Shown here: one piece after another, positions 7,102-15,072 of the stretch | Numbering within the stretch: position 1 is the stretch's first letter | How the letters are laid out: every line of letters starts with the position of its first letter | NCBI GenBank assembly: GCA_026706845.1 | Contig: JAPOXY010000037.1 | Span: 1 to 32,174 of the forward strand | Direction: 5' to 3' | From: Gemmatimonadota bacterium | GTDB taxonomy: Bacteria; Latescibacterota; UBA2968 | Length of the DNA stretch: 32,174 nucleotides | Translations under genes and position numbers: made by a program | The notes under the pieces: model-generated | Told to the model about the DNA's origin: nothing | What the model saw: only the letters and a program-made list of their open reading frames with translations | Database searches by the model: none

Positions 7102-8777
7102 GTAACAAACCTTACCCGACTGTCGTTCACGCCTTCGCCGACAGCCTTGAGAAAAATCCTGAGAAGACTGCAATTCATATCACTGACAGTGGACTTAAAG
7201 ATGTGTTTGCACTTTCGTATGCTGATCTTTATCGAGAGGCATGTTGTGTAGCGAAGGGGTTTAAGGCATTGCACATTGTCGCCAAAGACCGGTTAATCAT
7301 CGCATTGCCCACCTCACGAGAATTTTTCGCTGTTTACTTCGGTGCGTTGTTCACAGGCGTCATACCGATTATTGTGCCGGGGCCACAACGCAATTGGGAT
7401 CGAAAGTTTTACGCCGAAAGACTAGAGGAGGTTGCTCAAGCTGTCGACACTCGGTATGTCATCGTGCCTTCTGCTGTGCATGAGGAGAATGAGAGGGAAC
7501 AATTTTCTCTGCTAACTCTAATCACCATAGAACAACTCCGACAATATGGCGAGATATCAAACCTGAAGTTAGTCACCGATGAAACAGACATCGCCCATTT
7601 ACAAGCCACATCAGGATCTACAGGTATTCCTAAGTTCGCTATCGTTCGTCACGGCAATATCGCGGCGAATGTGTCTGCAATCGGGATAGCCATCCAACAT
7701 CGTGCTGAGGATTCGTTAGTGACTTGGTTGCCTTTTTTTCATGACATGGGGCTTATTGGCATTTCATACGCACTTTTTTGGCAGTGTCCACTTATCGCCA
7801 TGGATCCGATGAACTTTATTCGTAATCCCATCTCTTGGTTACGACTCATCACGCACTTCGGCGGCACGTTGTCGCCAGCACCGAATTCGGCGTTTCAAGT
7901 TTGTGCTCGTTTAGCAAGACGACGCAGATTCGAGGAATTAGACCTTACAAGTTGGAGAGTCGCACTCTGCGGAGCAGAGCCTGTTCACGAAGACACCCTT
8001 CGGCAATTCTATGAATCCTTCGAGCCTTATGGATTTCGTGAAACAACTCTGTTGCCGGTTTACGGTTTAGCTGAAGCCACATTAGCCGCAACTATCCCAG
8101 ATGTAAATAGTATTCCTCGCGTTGAAAGCATCGATACAGACGTGATGGAGTCCACCAGACGGTGTGTACCTCCAACATTAAAATCAAAACGACACTTAAG
8201 AATGGTATCCGTTGGCACAGCTATCCCCAGTCATCAGGTGAGGATTGTCACTGAAGAAGGACTACGTGCCAAAGAACGTGAAATTGGGGAAATTGAGTTT
8301 TCAGGGCCCAGTGTTATTGGTGGATATTGGAGCGATCCACAAAAGACGAGCACCTTAAAACGAGAGGATGGCTTCCTACGCACTGGCGACCTGGGATACC
8401 AAGCTGATGGACAGCTCTATATTACCGGAAGAAAGAATGATATCCTCATCATCAATGGGAGAAATCTGATTCCAAATCAAATTGAAGCCGTGGTCGAAAA
8501 AGTTATTAAAAGTCGCATTACAGGTGGCGTTGCTGCCTGTGGGATTTTTTCCACAGACGCTAAAACAGAGACATTGCACCTTATCATCGAATCTCGAGTT
8601 TTACCTCCCTCAGATCTGACAAGACTGGAAATATTGGTGCGAGATGCACTCGAAGCGATATTCGGTCTGAGCGGGATAACTATCCATTGGGTAGCCAAGG
8701 GCCAGATTCCAAAAACGACCAGCGGTAAAATCCAGTACTATCGCTGTAGAGACTTGATTAAGAAAGCTTTGACATAA
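7098..8777 (+). CDS. Fatty acyl-AMP ligase (FAAL-type adenylating enzyme)
   Basis: The 559-aa protein is an ANL-superfamily ligase with all core motifs: phosphate loop TSGSTGIPK (171-179), LPFFHDMGLI (211-220), YGLAEA (322-327), RTGDLG (428-433), GRKNDILIINGRN and the C-terminal catalytic lysine K544 in KTTSGK. The HDMGLIG segment and the GRKxDxIIxxGRNxxPxxIE form are typical of FAALs, which make acyl-adenylate and hand the chain to a carrier protein instead of CoA. The ACP at 3780-4052 is the obvious acceptor. It starts within the stop codon of the preceding radical SAM gene. No thioesterase, reductase or condensing enzyme follows, so the product release step must be elsewhere or the product stays ACP-bound. 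FAAL rather than acyl-CoA ligase is likely but not proven. Confidence 0.88.
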   Translation: MSNKPYPTVVHAFADSLEKNPEKTAIHITDSGLKDVFALSYADLYREACCVAKGFKALHIVAKDRLIIALPTSREFFAVYFGALFTGVIPIIVPGPQRNWDRKFYAERLEEVAQAVDTRYVIVPSAVHEENEREQFSLLTLITIEQLRQYGEISNLKLVTDETDIAHLQATSGSTGIPKFAIVRHGNIAANVSAIGIAIQHRAEDSLVTWLPFFHDMGLIGISYALFWQCPLIAMDPMNFIRNPISWLRLITHFGGTLSPAPNSAFQVCARLARRRRFEELDLTSWRVALCGAEPVHEDTLRQFYESFEPYGFRETTLLPVYGLAEATLAATIPDVNSIPRVESIDTDVMESTRRCVPPTLKSKRHLRMVSVGTAIPSHQVRIVTEEGLRAKEREIGEIEFSGPSVIGGYWSDPQKTSTLKREDGFLRTGDLGYQADGQLYITGRKNDILIINGRNLIPNQIEAVVEKVIKSRITGGVAACGIFSTDAKTETLHLIIESRVLPPSDLTRLEILVRDALEAIFGLSGITIHWVAKGQIPKTTSGKIQYYRCRDLIKKALT

Positions 8778-8817
8778 CTGGATAGACCCCCTCCAGTACA
8801 GGCGTCTGCAAATCCTG

Positions 8818-8845
8818 ATTCACCTTTAATCTGCGTTTATCTATG
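8818..8845. repeat. Short intergenic repeat-like sequence at the cassette/kinase border
   Basis: The plus strand reads AATCTGCGTTTATC and continues TATGG. It resembles, from memory, an interspersed motif with AATCTGCGTTTATCTGTGG seen in many environmental genomes. Here it covers the stop codon of the kinase remnant, so it may mark the right-hand insertion point of the cassette. Only one copy is present in the window. Confidence 0.3.
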
Positions 8846-9404
8846 GTTGCTTTCGTCCAAAATCGGCAACATCACCCTGAACATCGTCCCCACGCCTTGC
8901 TCGCTCTCCACGGTGATCTCCCCATCGTGATTGCGAACAATAGCGTAAATAATCGACAAGCCGATCGACCACACCTCGAACATCTTCCATCATCTCCCGC
9001 AACTCATCCGTCTCAAGCGGCAGGCCTTCTATCAAACGCAGACAAATATCCCCGGCGGTTGTCTCGACGACGGTCAGTGGCTGGTTGAGTTCGTGCGCCA
9101 CATCCGCAGCCATTTGCCCCAGCGATACCAAGCGCGCGGACTGCAAAAGCTGCATCTCGAGCTCTAGTGCTTCCAGTGTTCGTGCAAGCTGCCCCGCGGT
9201 CTCGTCTAAGAGTGCCCATTCCTGCCCTTCTGTGAGTTCTATGCCGCAGTGGAGTTCTCCAACCTCCCTCGCTCTTTTCCCGCAATAGAGATCGCCCGCG
9301 TATAGCTTCTCAGCCCATCCTGTATCCCATCTCCAAATTCCCATTGCTGTCCATCGAAAGAGACAGACGTCTGCGTTGGCCGTGCCTTTAGGACGGTCAT
9401 CATG
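8837..9404 (-). pseudogene. Sensor histidine kinase remnant, frameshifted and lacking most of the ATP-binding domain
   Basis: Three consecutive frames are needed to read it. From about 9404 to 9265 one frame shows the end of a GAF-like sensor region (VSFDGQQWEFGDGIQDGLRS, then YTRAISIAGKE). After a frameshift at about 9265 the next frame continues VGELHCGIELTEGQEW, a linker coiled coil and the phosphoacceptor H-box SLGQMAADVAHELNQPL. At about 8965 the reading moves to a third frame that gives the very end of a kinase ATPase domain: GLSIIYAIVRNHDGEITVES, then GVGTMFRVMLPI, stop at 8837. The N, G1 and F boxes, about 100 residues, are deleted. The gene cannot make an active kinase. Together with the broken regulator at 2651-3341 it looks like one former kinase-regulator pair. 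Confidence 0.78.
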
Positions 9405-9479
9405 ACGGCTCCCGCACGTTGCGCGCAGGTCTTCATGGACGCCCACACCGTCCTGCGGACATTGTTTGCGTTTTGCCAT
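9405..9479 (-). pseudogene. Fragment of a second tyrosine recombinase gene joined to the kinase remnant
   Basis: The minus strand encodes RRTVWASMKTCAQRAG, which matches RKTVWAALKTCAQRAG in the recombinase-ATPase fusion (residues 126-141). Nucleotide similarity is high over about 50 bp and fades on both sides; kinase-like sequence begins right after. An ATG at 9479, directly behind the stop of the beta-helix gene, opens a frame across this piece, but in a different frame from the recombinase similarity, so it is debris rather than a gene start. Confidence 0.65.
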
Positions 9480-11987
9480 TCAATTTCCCTCTCCGATCTG
9501 TGCTCTGGTCGCCACGGCTTTTACAGCTTCTATGCCCAGGCGGTCTTCGAGTTGTTTCAAGTACAAACTGCGCGGAGAGACCTTCCGCCCGTGTGATTCC
9601 CAATATCCATCTTCACGCCTGTACCAGCCGTCTCGTTTCTCGCCGATGCAGCCGATGGCGTAATTTTGCGATGTTGGGGGTTTTTGCACGATAAAGCTCT
9701 CTGCTTCGCAGTTCCACAATACTTTTTGTGCGCCCGCCCAACCGTGGCCAGTGCCCGAACCTTGCCGATCCTGAACATTGATGGCATTGCCGTTCACGGT
9801 CACATTGTCAAACAGGGTGCAAACAGACCACCGGTGATGAGGCCCTGAATCGGAATGCGCGATATCCGCCGTGCAATCCAAAAACACATTTGGTCCCGGT
9901 ACGCGGGCGTGTAGTACATAATCGTGGCGCCCCCGCCGGGTATAACACCGTTGCACGAGGGACAATTGCCCGTGGATGGGAAATGAATATCGCCGTCCCC
10001 CGGTGATCTGTGATACGGGATCCAGACACTGGCTATCCTGCACGGTCATCCATTTTGCCAGGTTGCCAATGGTTACACATGCATATCCAAAGTGAACCGA
10101 GGTGATATTGCGCGCCCACGCATTCTGCACGCGTGAAAATACGACAAAATTCCAGGCGTGATCTTCATCGATAAACTCATCCTCCCTACTTTCATCTTTT
10201 TCGCTGTCATCAAACTCCGATACGCCGCGCAAGTTCTCAATGCCGACCTGTTCAATGCGCCCGAGATATTCGTATTTGAGAACCCACCCGCCGCCGTATT
10301 CGCGTTCAAATGCATTGCCCATGGGCGCGTCGATTGTTATCCGGTTGCCTTCTATGGCAGTTATGGTGCGGTCAAAGCGAAAGTCGTAAGTGCCCGGTTC
10401 CCACTGCCGAACATCGGGATGTGACATCTCAATGCGATCCATCCCTATTGCCGCAATCCACTGTGCTGTGCTGGGTCGATGCACGAGGATGTCATCGCCA
10501 ACTGCAAAACCCGAAGCATCTGCGATGGCGAATGTTTTTGCGCCTACGGGGACATAATCATCTACAATGGCCTGTCGCGTTCCCCCTACCTCTTGCCAGA
10601 ATGATCTGCCTTCAAACTCGATCAATGTGCGCTGTTCTGTTCCCGTTGCAATCAATACCGTGTCGTTTTCACCTTCGCCTTCACCGCGCAGTACAACGCC
10701 ACTTGCCCGAATGTACAGGGTCCCACCAATCCGATATTTCCCGCGCTTGAGTAACAAGGCCCCGCGAAATCCATTGGCGTCCAATGCACGTGCAGATACG
10801 TCGTCAATTGCCGCTTGTAATCGCGCTGTGTCGTCTCTCCCGACCTGTGGCTGTATCGTCAGCGCCACCGGCACATCTGGCAGCGCCACACCACCACCCA
10901 TATAGCCACAGTGTGAAAAGTCTGGAATGATATTGCCCTTTTCGTCTGGTACATAGGCCAGTCGCCCGTCAGGTCCCGAATATACCAGTTTACTGTTCTG
11001 AGGAACGTAAGATACCGAACTGCTCCGCGTTTGGATAAAATCTGCAACTTGCGCCCAAATTGGGATGGGATATATGGAGGGGTCGCGTGAGACGAGAATA
11101 TCCCGAGGAATTGGCACGCGAATCCGGGTTGTTCCCGCCTCAATCGTCTGTGTCAATAAAATCTGCGTTTCGGTTCCCACCACAATGTTTAATGGTTGTG
11201 TGGTGGCGTTTTCAAATATGATGGGTATGTACCACTGCGTGCCACCAGATCCGAACCCAGCGGCAAAAGTGAGAAAATCCCCAAAACCGATTTGTCCGTC
11301 AGAATCGAGGTCGTAGAGGGGATTATATCCCGCATCGGTCTGGGTTGCACCGAATTTCTGAACAAAGAGGAGAAAATCACTAAAACCAACGGCTCCGTTG
11401 TCATCGAAATCGAGATGGTCAATGGGAGTTTTTTCATATACTGGCGCGTCAACTTGCCAGGAAAAGGTCTGATCGACGGTTGCAATATGATCGATGAACA
11501 GGCGCGCGTTTGAACTTTGACTGGTTTCGGTTCTATATGTGATGTATCGCCTGTTGTAATCGGGATCTCTGCCCCAGATATCGTGGGGTTTTGCCAGTTC
11601 CACAACGGCAAGTTGCCATCCCTGGGGTGGCGTTTGACCCGACCAGATTGTATATATGGCTTCCCTACCGCCGCCCAGAGGGTGGTTGCGAACCTTGATT
11701 TTGAGATCTCTCAGGCCATTGCCTTCCACTTTCCACCAGAAGCTCAGGCTGTGTCTTTGGGAGATGTCCTGCCCAGTGCTAAAAAAATTGTAGGTAAAGA
11801 ATCCCGTCTGACCTGCTGGTAGAGAAGCCGCGACGGCAAAGCGCCCCTCCTGGGCATCTCTGGATAACTGTACATTGTTGGACCAACCGGAGAGATTGTC
11901 GCAATAGGTTAGCGTTTGCACCGGATCGCTGGCAGCGCAAGGACAGGCCCACAGAAATAGAATTGTGCAGGTAATAATTGATCGCAT
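9480..11987 (-). CDS. Secreted right-handed beta-helix (pectate lyase-like) protein with dockerin-type calcium repeats
   Basis: The start is the ATG at 11987, with AGGAGA 8 nt upstream and a signal peptide (about 1-20, MRSIITCTILFLWACPCAAS). A further in-frame ATG at 12116 has neither. Of 835 residues, about 25-180 form a beta-sandwich like a carbohydrate-binding module. Two EF-hand loops follow at about 193-205 (DFDDNGAVGFSDF) and 226-238 (DLDSDGQIGFGDF), the paired form of dockerins and of related calcium modules common in FCB bacteria. A parallel beta-helix from about 353 starts with a pectate lyase-type motif GRDDTARLQAAID and ends near 800. It probably binds or cleaves a plant or algal polysaccharide outside the cell; catalytic residues and substrate cannot be assigned. 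The stop is immediately next to the recombinase fragment. Confidence 0.82.
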   Translation of the reverse strand: MRSIITCTILFLWACPCAASDPVQTLTYCDNLSGWSNNVQLSRDAQEGRFAVAASLPAGQTGFFTYNFFSTGQDISQRHSLSFWWKVEGNGLRDLKIKVRNHPLGGGREAIYTIWSGQTPPQGWQLAVVELAKPHDIWGRDPDYNRRYITYRTETSQSSNARLFIDHIATVDQTFSWQVDAPVYEKTPIDHLDFDDNGAVGFSDFLLFVQKFGATQTDAGYNPLYDLDSDGQIGFGDFLTFAAGFGSGGTQWYIPIIFENATTQPLNIVVGTETQILLTQTIEAGTTRIRVPIPRDILVSRDPSIYPIPIWAQVADFIQTRSSSVSYVPQNSKLVYSGPDGRLAYVPDEKGNIIPDFSHCGYMGGGVALPDVPVALTIQPQVGRDDTARLQAAIDDVSARALDANGFRGALLLKRGKYRIGGTLYIRASGVVLRGEGEGENDTVLIATGTEQRTLIEFEGRSFWQEVGGTRQAIVDDYVPVGAKTFAIADASGFAVGDDILVHRPSTAQWIAAIGMDRIEMSHPDVRQWEPGTYDFRFDRTITAIEGNRITIDAPMGNAFEREYGGGWVLKYEYLGRIEQVGIENLRGVSEFDDSEKDESREDEFIDEDHAWNFVVFSRVQNAWARNITSVHFGYACVTIGNLAKWMTVQDSQCLDPVSQITGGRRYSFPIHGQLSLVQRCYTRRGRHDYVLHARVPGPNVFLDCTADIAHSDSGPHHRWSVCTLFDNVTVNGNAINVQDRQGSGTGHGWAGAQKVLWNCEAESFIVQKPPTSQNYAIGCIGEKRDGWYRREDGYWESHGRKVSPRSLYLKQLEDRLGIEAVKAVATRAQIGEGN

Positions 11988-12103
11988 TGTGTGTTCTCCT
12001 GGCCGCTGACAGCTTGTTTCTATATTTGCAAATATCTGCAATTTACTCGAAAAAACAGGGGTTTGCAATGGCATTTTAGCGTATAATGCAGGCGTTGTTG
12101 GAG

Positions 12104-12205
12104 GTGTTCCTGACAAAACTATGGAGGTGTCCCTATTGAGATAGACAATTGTAGGATAGTGTCTCTTTTGAGACTGACAATTGCAGGATTATGTCTATAA
12201 CTGCG
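12104..12205. repeat. 32-bp tandem repeat with internal TGTC-N12-GACA dyads
   Basis: Two full units at 12127-12158 and 12159-12190 share about 26 of 32 bases. Each carries an inverted element, TGTCCCTATTGAGATAGACA and TGTCTCTTTTGAGACTGACA; the second contains the perfect stem GTCTC/GAGAC. Shortened copies flank them at 12104-12126 and 12191-12205. The array is about 120-215 bp upstream of the beta-helix gene on its strand, so it may be an operator cluster; it also lies behind the terminator of the ABC gene. Confidence 0.6.
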
Positions 12206-12224
12206 GAGGCATCCGTGAAAAACC

Positions 12225-12260
12225 AAAAAAAATAGGGCAGACCACATAAGGCCTGCCCTA
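12225..12260 (-). terminator. Rho-independent terminator of the ABC ATPase gene
   Basis: On the minus strand an 8-bp stem TAGGGCAG/CTGCCCTA (extended by imperfect pairs around a loop of about 12 nt) is followed by eight T. It lies 50 nt after the stop codon at 12311. Confidence 0.85.
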
Positions 12261-12310
12261 CTATTGGAATTATTTTGCTTCAGGTGAATCCAGAAACGCT
12301 TTAACGCTGT

Positions 12311-13090
12311 TTACTCAGCCGTGGGATCAAAACCTTCAATACGCCCTTCCTGAATCTCAATCTCATCGCGGCGTCTCACCCGTTCAACCTGTCCATCGCG
12401 CAAATCGACCACGCGATCAGACACCCCGAGCATCTTGTGGTCGTGGGTGTTGGTCACAATGGTCACACCGCTTTCGCCCTGCATCTTGAGCAACAACTCG
12501 ATAATTTCCTGTCCGGTCTTCAAATCGAGGTTCCCGGTCGGCTCATCAGCCAAAATCAAATCGGGATCATTGGCCATAGCCCTGGCAATTGCCACGCGCT
12601 GCTGCTGTCCACCCGATAATTCGTAGGGTTTGTGATGCAGACGGTCGGCAAGGCCCACCAGCGACAACTTATGTGCGGCTTTCTCTTCGTAATCACTGCG
12701 CGACATACCCGAAAACACCATGGGCAAAGCCACATTTTCAAGCGCCGTCATCACGGGAATCAGGTTAAACGACTGAAAAATATACCCCACACTGTGGCAG
12801 CGCAAATAGGCAATTTGCCCCTGGCTCATATCGCCCATATTGGCACCGTTGACCAATACGGTTCCCTTAGTAGGCGTATCCAATGCCCCGACCATGTTAA
12901 ACATCGTGGTTTTGCCCGAACCCGAAGGACCCATAATAGACAAATACTCACCGCGAATCACATCGAGGTTCACGCCTTGCAGGGCATGCACTTCCTGGTC
13001 GCCCATCCGATAGGTCTTCCAGACCCCTTGAACTTTGATAATATAATCTTCAGCATCAACCTGTTGTTCAGCAGCCGATTCCTGAGCCAT
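12311..13090 (-). CDS. ABC transporter ATP-binding protein, MacB/LolD type
   Basis: The start is the ATG at 13090 (MAQESAAEQQ), with AGAGGAG upstream; an in-frame ATG at 13132 lacks a ribosome site. The 259-aa ATPase has Walker A GPSGSGKT (54-61), the Q-loop FQSFNLIP, signature LSGGQ (158-162), Walker B DLILADE (177-183) followed by PTGNLD, and H-loop H216 in TNTHD. The motif pattern is that of the LolD/MacB/FtsE group, which drives lipoprotein or small-molecule extrusion through a MacB-like permease. No permease gene is adjacent: upstream is a divergent isomerase gene and downstream a strong terminator, so the partner must be elsewhere. The C-terminal 25 residues (RRRDEIEIQEGRIEGF) are an acidic extension. 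Confidence 0.9.
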   Translation of the reverse strand: MAQESAAEQQVDAEDYIIKVQGVWKTYRMGDQEVHALQGVNLDVIRGEYLSIMGPSGSGKTTMFNMVGALDTPTKGTVLVNGANMGDMSQGQIAYLRCHSVGYIFQSFNLIPVMTALENVALPMVFSGMSRSDYEEKAAHKLSLVGLADRLHHKPYELSGGQQQRVAIARAMANDPDLILADEPTGNLDLKTGQEIIELLLKMQGESGVTIVTNTHDHKMLGVSDRVVDLRDGQVERVRRRDEIEIQEGRIEGFDPTAE

Positions 13091-13281
13091 TGTGTACTCC
13101 TCTGAAACAATAAAGTTCACCATTGAACGCACGTATGGTAGCGAAAACCCCTGGGCATGTCAAGCCATTTTAATCCGCAAGAAAATTCTACGTGATTCCA
13201 CAAGCGTCTTCTACTATATTCTTAGCCTAATTTCTCTATAGACCTCTCGCATCACCAAAACCAATACGAAAGGACCGCATC

Positions 13282-14106
13282 ATGAAACTCGCAGTATGCA
13301 ATGAATTTTTTGAAGATTGGAAAATCGAGGACGTCTTTAACTACGCAGCGGAAATTGGCTGTGACGGCGTGGAAATCGCGCCTTTTACACTCGCGGAAAG
13401 CGTCACGAAAATCTCTGCCAAACAGCGCAGCGACATTCGCAAAGCCGCGGAAAAGGCTGGCGTGGAAATCGTTGGCTTGCACTGGCTACTCGCCAGTCCA
13501 CCGGGGCTTTATCTCACGCATCCGGACAAAGCCATCCGCGACAAAACTGAGGATTATATCAAAGCATTGATCAACTTTTGCGGCGATTTGGGCGGACAGG
13601 TTATGATCCACGGCTCACCGGCACAGCGCAACATCCAAAAAGGCTGGGACCGCGAAGAATGCTGGAAATACGCCATCGATGTCTTTTCAAACTGCACCGC
13701 AGAAATGGTACAAAACAACGTCACCTACTGCATCGAGGCACTCACGGGCAAAGAGACCAATATTCTGAACTCCATCTCTGAAGCCCTCAAAATGGTTGCC
13801 GATGTCGGCCACCCAAATTTCCAGACCATGGTCGATACCAAAGCCGCAGCCGCTGAAAACAAATCCCATGTGGATATAATCGCCGAAGCCGGCAAAGCCA
13901 TGCGCCATGTCCATGTCAACGACCCCAATTTGCGCGGTCCGGGATTTGGCGACTTGCAATTTGCATCCATCCTCCGCGCCCTCAAAGACCGTCACTACAA
14001 TGGTTATGTGTCCGTAGAAGTCTTTGACTTCACACCCGACCCAAAAACCATTGCCGCACGCAGCATCGGCTATCTGAAAGGTATTCTCGAAGGGTTAGAA
14101 AATTAG
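13282..14106 (+). CDS. Sugar phosphate isomerase/epimerase family protein (AP endonuclease 2-like TIM barrel)
   Basis: The 274-aa protein starts MKLAVCNEFFEDW and shows the xylose isomerase-like TIM barrel: GCDGVEIAPF in strand 2, GLHWLL in strand 3, VMIHGS, YCIEAL (metal-binding Glu), MVDTKA, HVHVND (metal-binding His) and a final VEVFDF. Such proteins bind a divalent metal and interconvert keto and aldo sugars or inositol derivatives; the substrate is not readable. AAGGA lies upstream of the ATG. It is transcribed away from the ABC gene, with a 190-nt divergent region between the start codons. Confidence 0.85.
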   Translation: MKLAVCNEFFEDWKIEDVFNYAAEIGCDGVEIAPFTLAESVTKISAKQRSDIRKAAEKAGVEIVGLHWLLASPPGLYLTHPDKAIRDKTEDYIKALINFCGDLGGQVMIHGSPAQRNIQKGWDREECWKYAIDVFSNCTAEMVQNNVTYCIEALTGKETNILNSISEALKMVADVGHPNFQTMVDTKAAAAENKSHVDIIAEAGKAMRHVHVNDPNLRGPGFGDLQFASILRALKDRHYNGYVSVEVFDFTPDPKTIAARSIGYLKGILEGLEN

Positions 14107-14116
14107 AAACTATAAA

Positions 14117-14161
14117 GGTAAGAGGTGAAAGGGCATAATGGGGATAACAGCTCACCTTACC
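14117..14161. repeat. Imperfect inverted repeat after the isomerase gene
   Basis: GGTAAGAGGTGA at 14117-14128 pairs with TCACCTTACC at 14152-14161, with a two-base bulge. No T-run follows, so it is a weak terminator candidate. The left arm is part of a 15-mer repeated exactly at 23781-23795. Confidence 0.4.
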
Positions 14162-14210
14162 CGCCTCCGCGACCTGATTCCGCACGGGACGGGGTGTCTG
14201 TTGTTTGGCT

Positions 14211-15059
14211 TTATCTACCATGCAATCCTCCGTGTTCCGGCAACCGCTCTGCCACAAAACCCAATTCTTCTTTAATTCGACTCACATCGTAAACGCTATC
14301 GTATTCATGCCCGGGCCGTTCAAAATGTGACAGATCCACCTCATCGCCCCACCAAGCGCGAAAAATCTCCGCCACGGGTACGGCAACCCACGCCTTTGGG
14401 CCAGCGGCATTCATAATGCGAACCCCGGGTTTGTGCGGTGATTGTGCAGACAGCGTGAAGACCCGAACAGCGTCTGGCAAATCCATAATGGTCATGGATC
14501 CCAAACCCCACTGTCGCGTCGGAGAAATATTGCGCAAAGGCGGCAATCCAGCGTGCGGCACCGAAGACAGTCGCAAATTGATCACATCGATATCGCCATT
14601 TTGCCGCGCATAGAACTTTGTGATCTCCTCCATCAAAAATTTCGACAAACCATACCCATTGCTGTCCAGACAGGGGTGTTCATCGGGAATGGGCAATGTC
14701 TGTGGACGAAAAGCCGGATTCTGCATCCCAACCGCTGCGATCGAACTCGCCATCACAAATTTGCGGCATCCGCGATCCATCAAATAGCGCATCAAACACC
14801 GCGTGCCCTCCACATTGACAATCAGCGCGTCGCGCTCCGAACAACCGCCGGTCACAGCCGCGAGGTGAATCACCACATCGATCACCTCATCATTGAGCTG
14901 TTGCAAATCTTCAAAAGAGCCAAACTCACCGTTCACATAGGGCAAATCCAATTCTGGATCTTTTCGGCTCATACAAATCACCCTGTGATCTTCCGCCATC
15001 GAGACCGACAGTGCTCGACCAATAAAACCGCTCGCCCCTGTAATCAGTACTGTACTCAC
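14211..15059 (-). CDS. NAD(P)-dependent epimerase/dehydratase (extended SDR)
   Basis: The most likely start is the GTG at 15059 (reading MSTVLITGASGFIGRAL), since a GAGGAGG ribosome site lies just upstream and the preceding gene ends at 15073. An in-frame ATG at 15101 would overlap that gene. The 282-aa protein has the glycine-rich NAD motif TGASGFIG, the active serine region VMASSIAAVG and the YGLSK motif (YxxxK). It is at the short end for extended SDRs. Substrates of this group are nucleotide sugars or sugar lactones. The gene follows the amidohydrolase by 13 nt, so they form an operon. Confidence 0.85.
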   Translation of the reverse strand: MSTVLITGASGFIGRALSVSMAEDHRVICMSRKDPELDLPYVNGEFGSFEDLQQLNDEVIDVVIHLAAVTGGCSERDALIVNVEGTRCLMRYLMDRGCRKFVMASSIAAVGMQNPAFRPQTLPIPDEHPCLDSNGYGLSKFLMEEITKFYARQNGDIDVINLRLSSVPHAGLPPLRNISPTRQWGLGSMTIMDLPDAVRVFTLSAQSPHKPGVRIMNAAGPKAWVAVPVAEIFRAWWGDEVDLSHFERPGHEYDSVYDVSRIKEELGFVAERLPEHGGLHGR

Positions 15060-15072
15060 AATCCCTCCTCGT

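Noticed and set aside
8778-8800. Five-base dyad CTGGA/TCCAG after the FAAL gene as terminator
   Set aside because: The stem is short, the loop is long and no T-run follows.
12001-12060. TTGCAGATATTTGCA upstream of the beta-helix gene as sigma-54 promoter
   Set aside because: The GG of the -24 element is replaced by TT, so the essential contact is missing.
11988-12116. Longer start (ATG at 12116) for the beta-helix protein
   Set aside because: The extra 43 residues hide the signal peptide inside the protein and the upstream ATG has no ribosome site, whereas the ATG at 11987 has AGGAGA.
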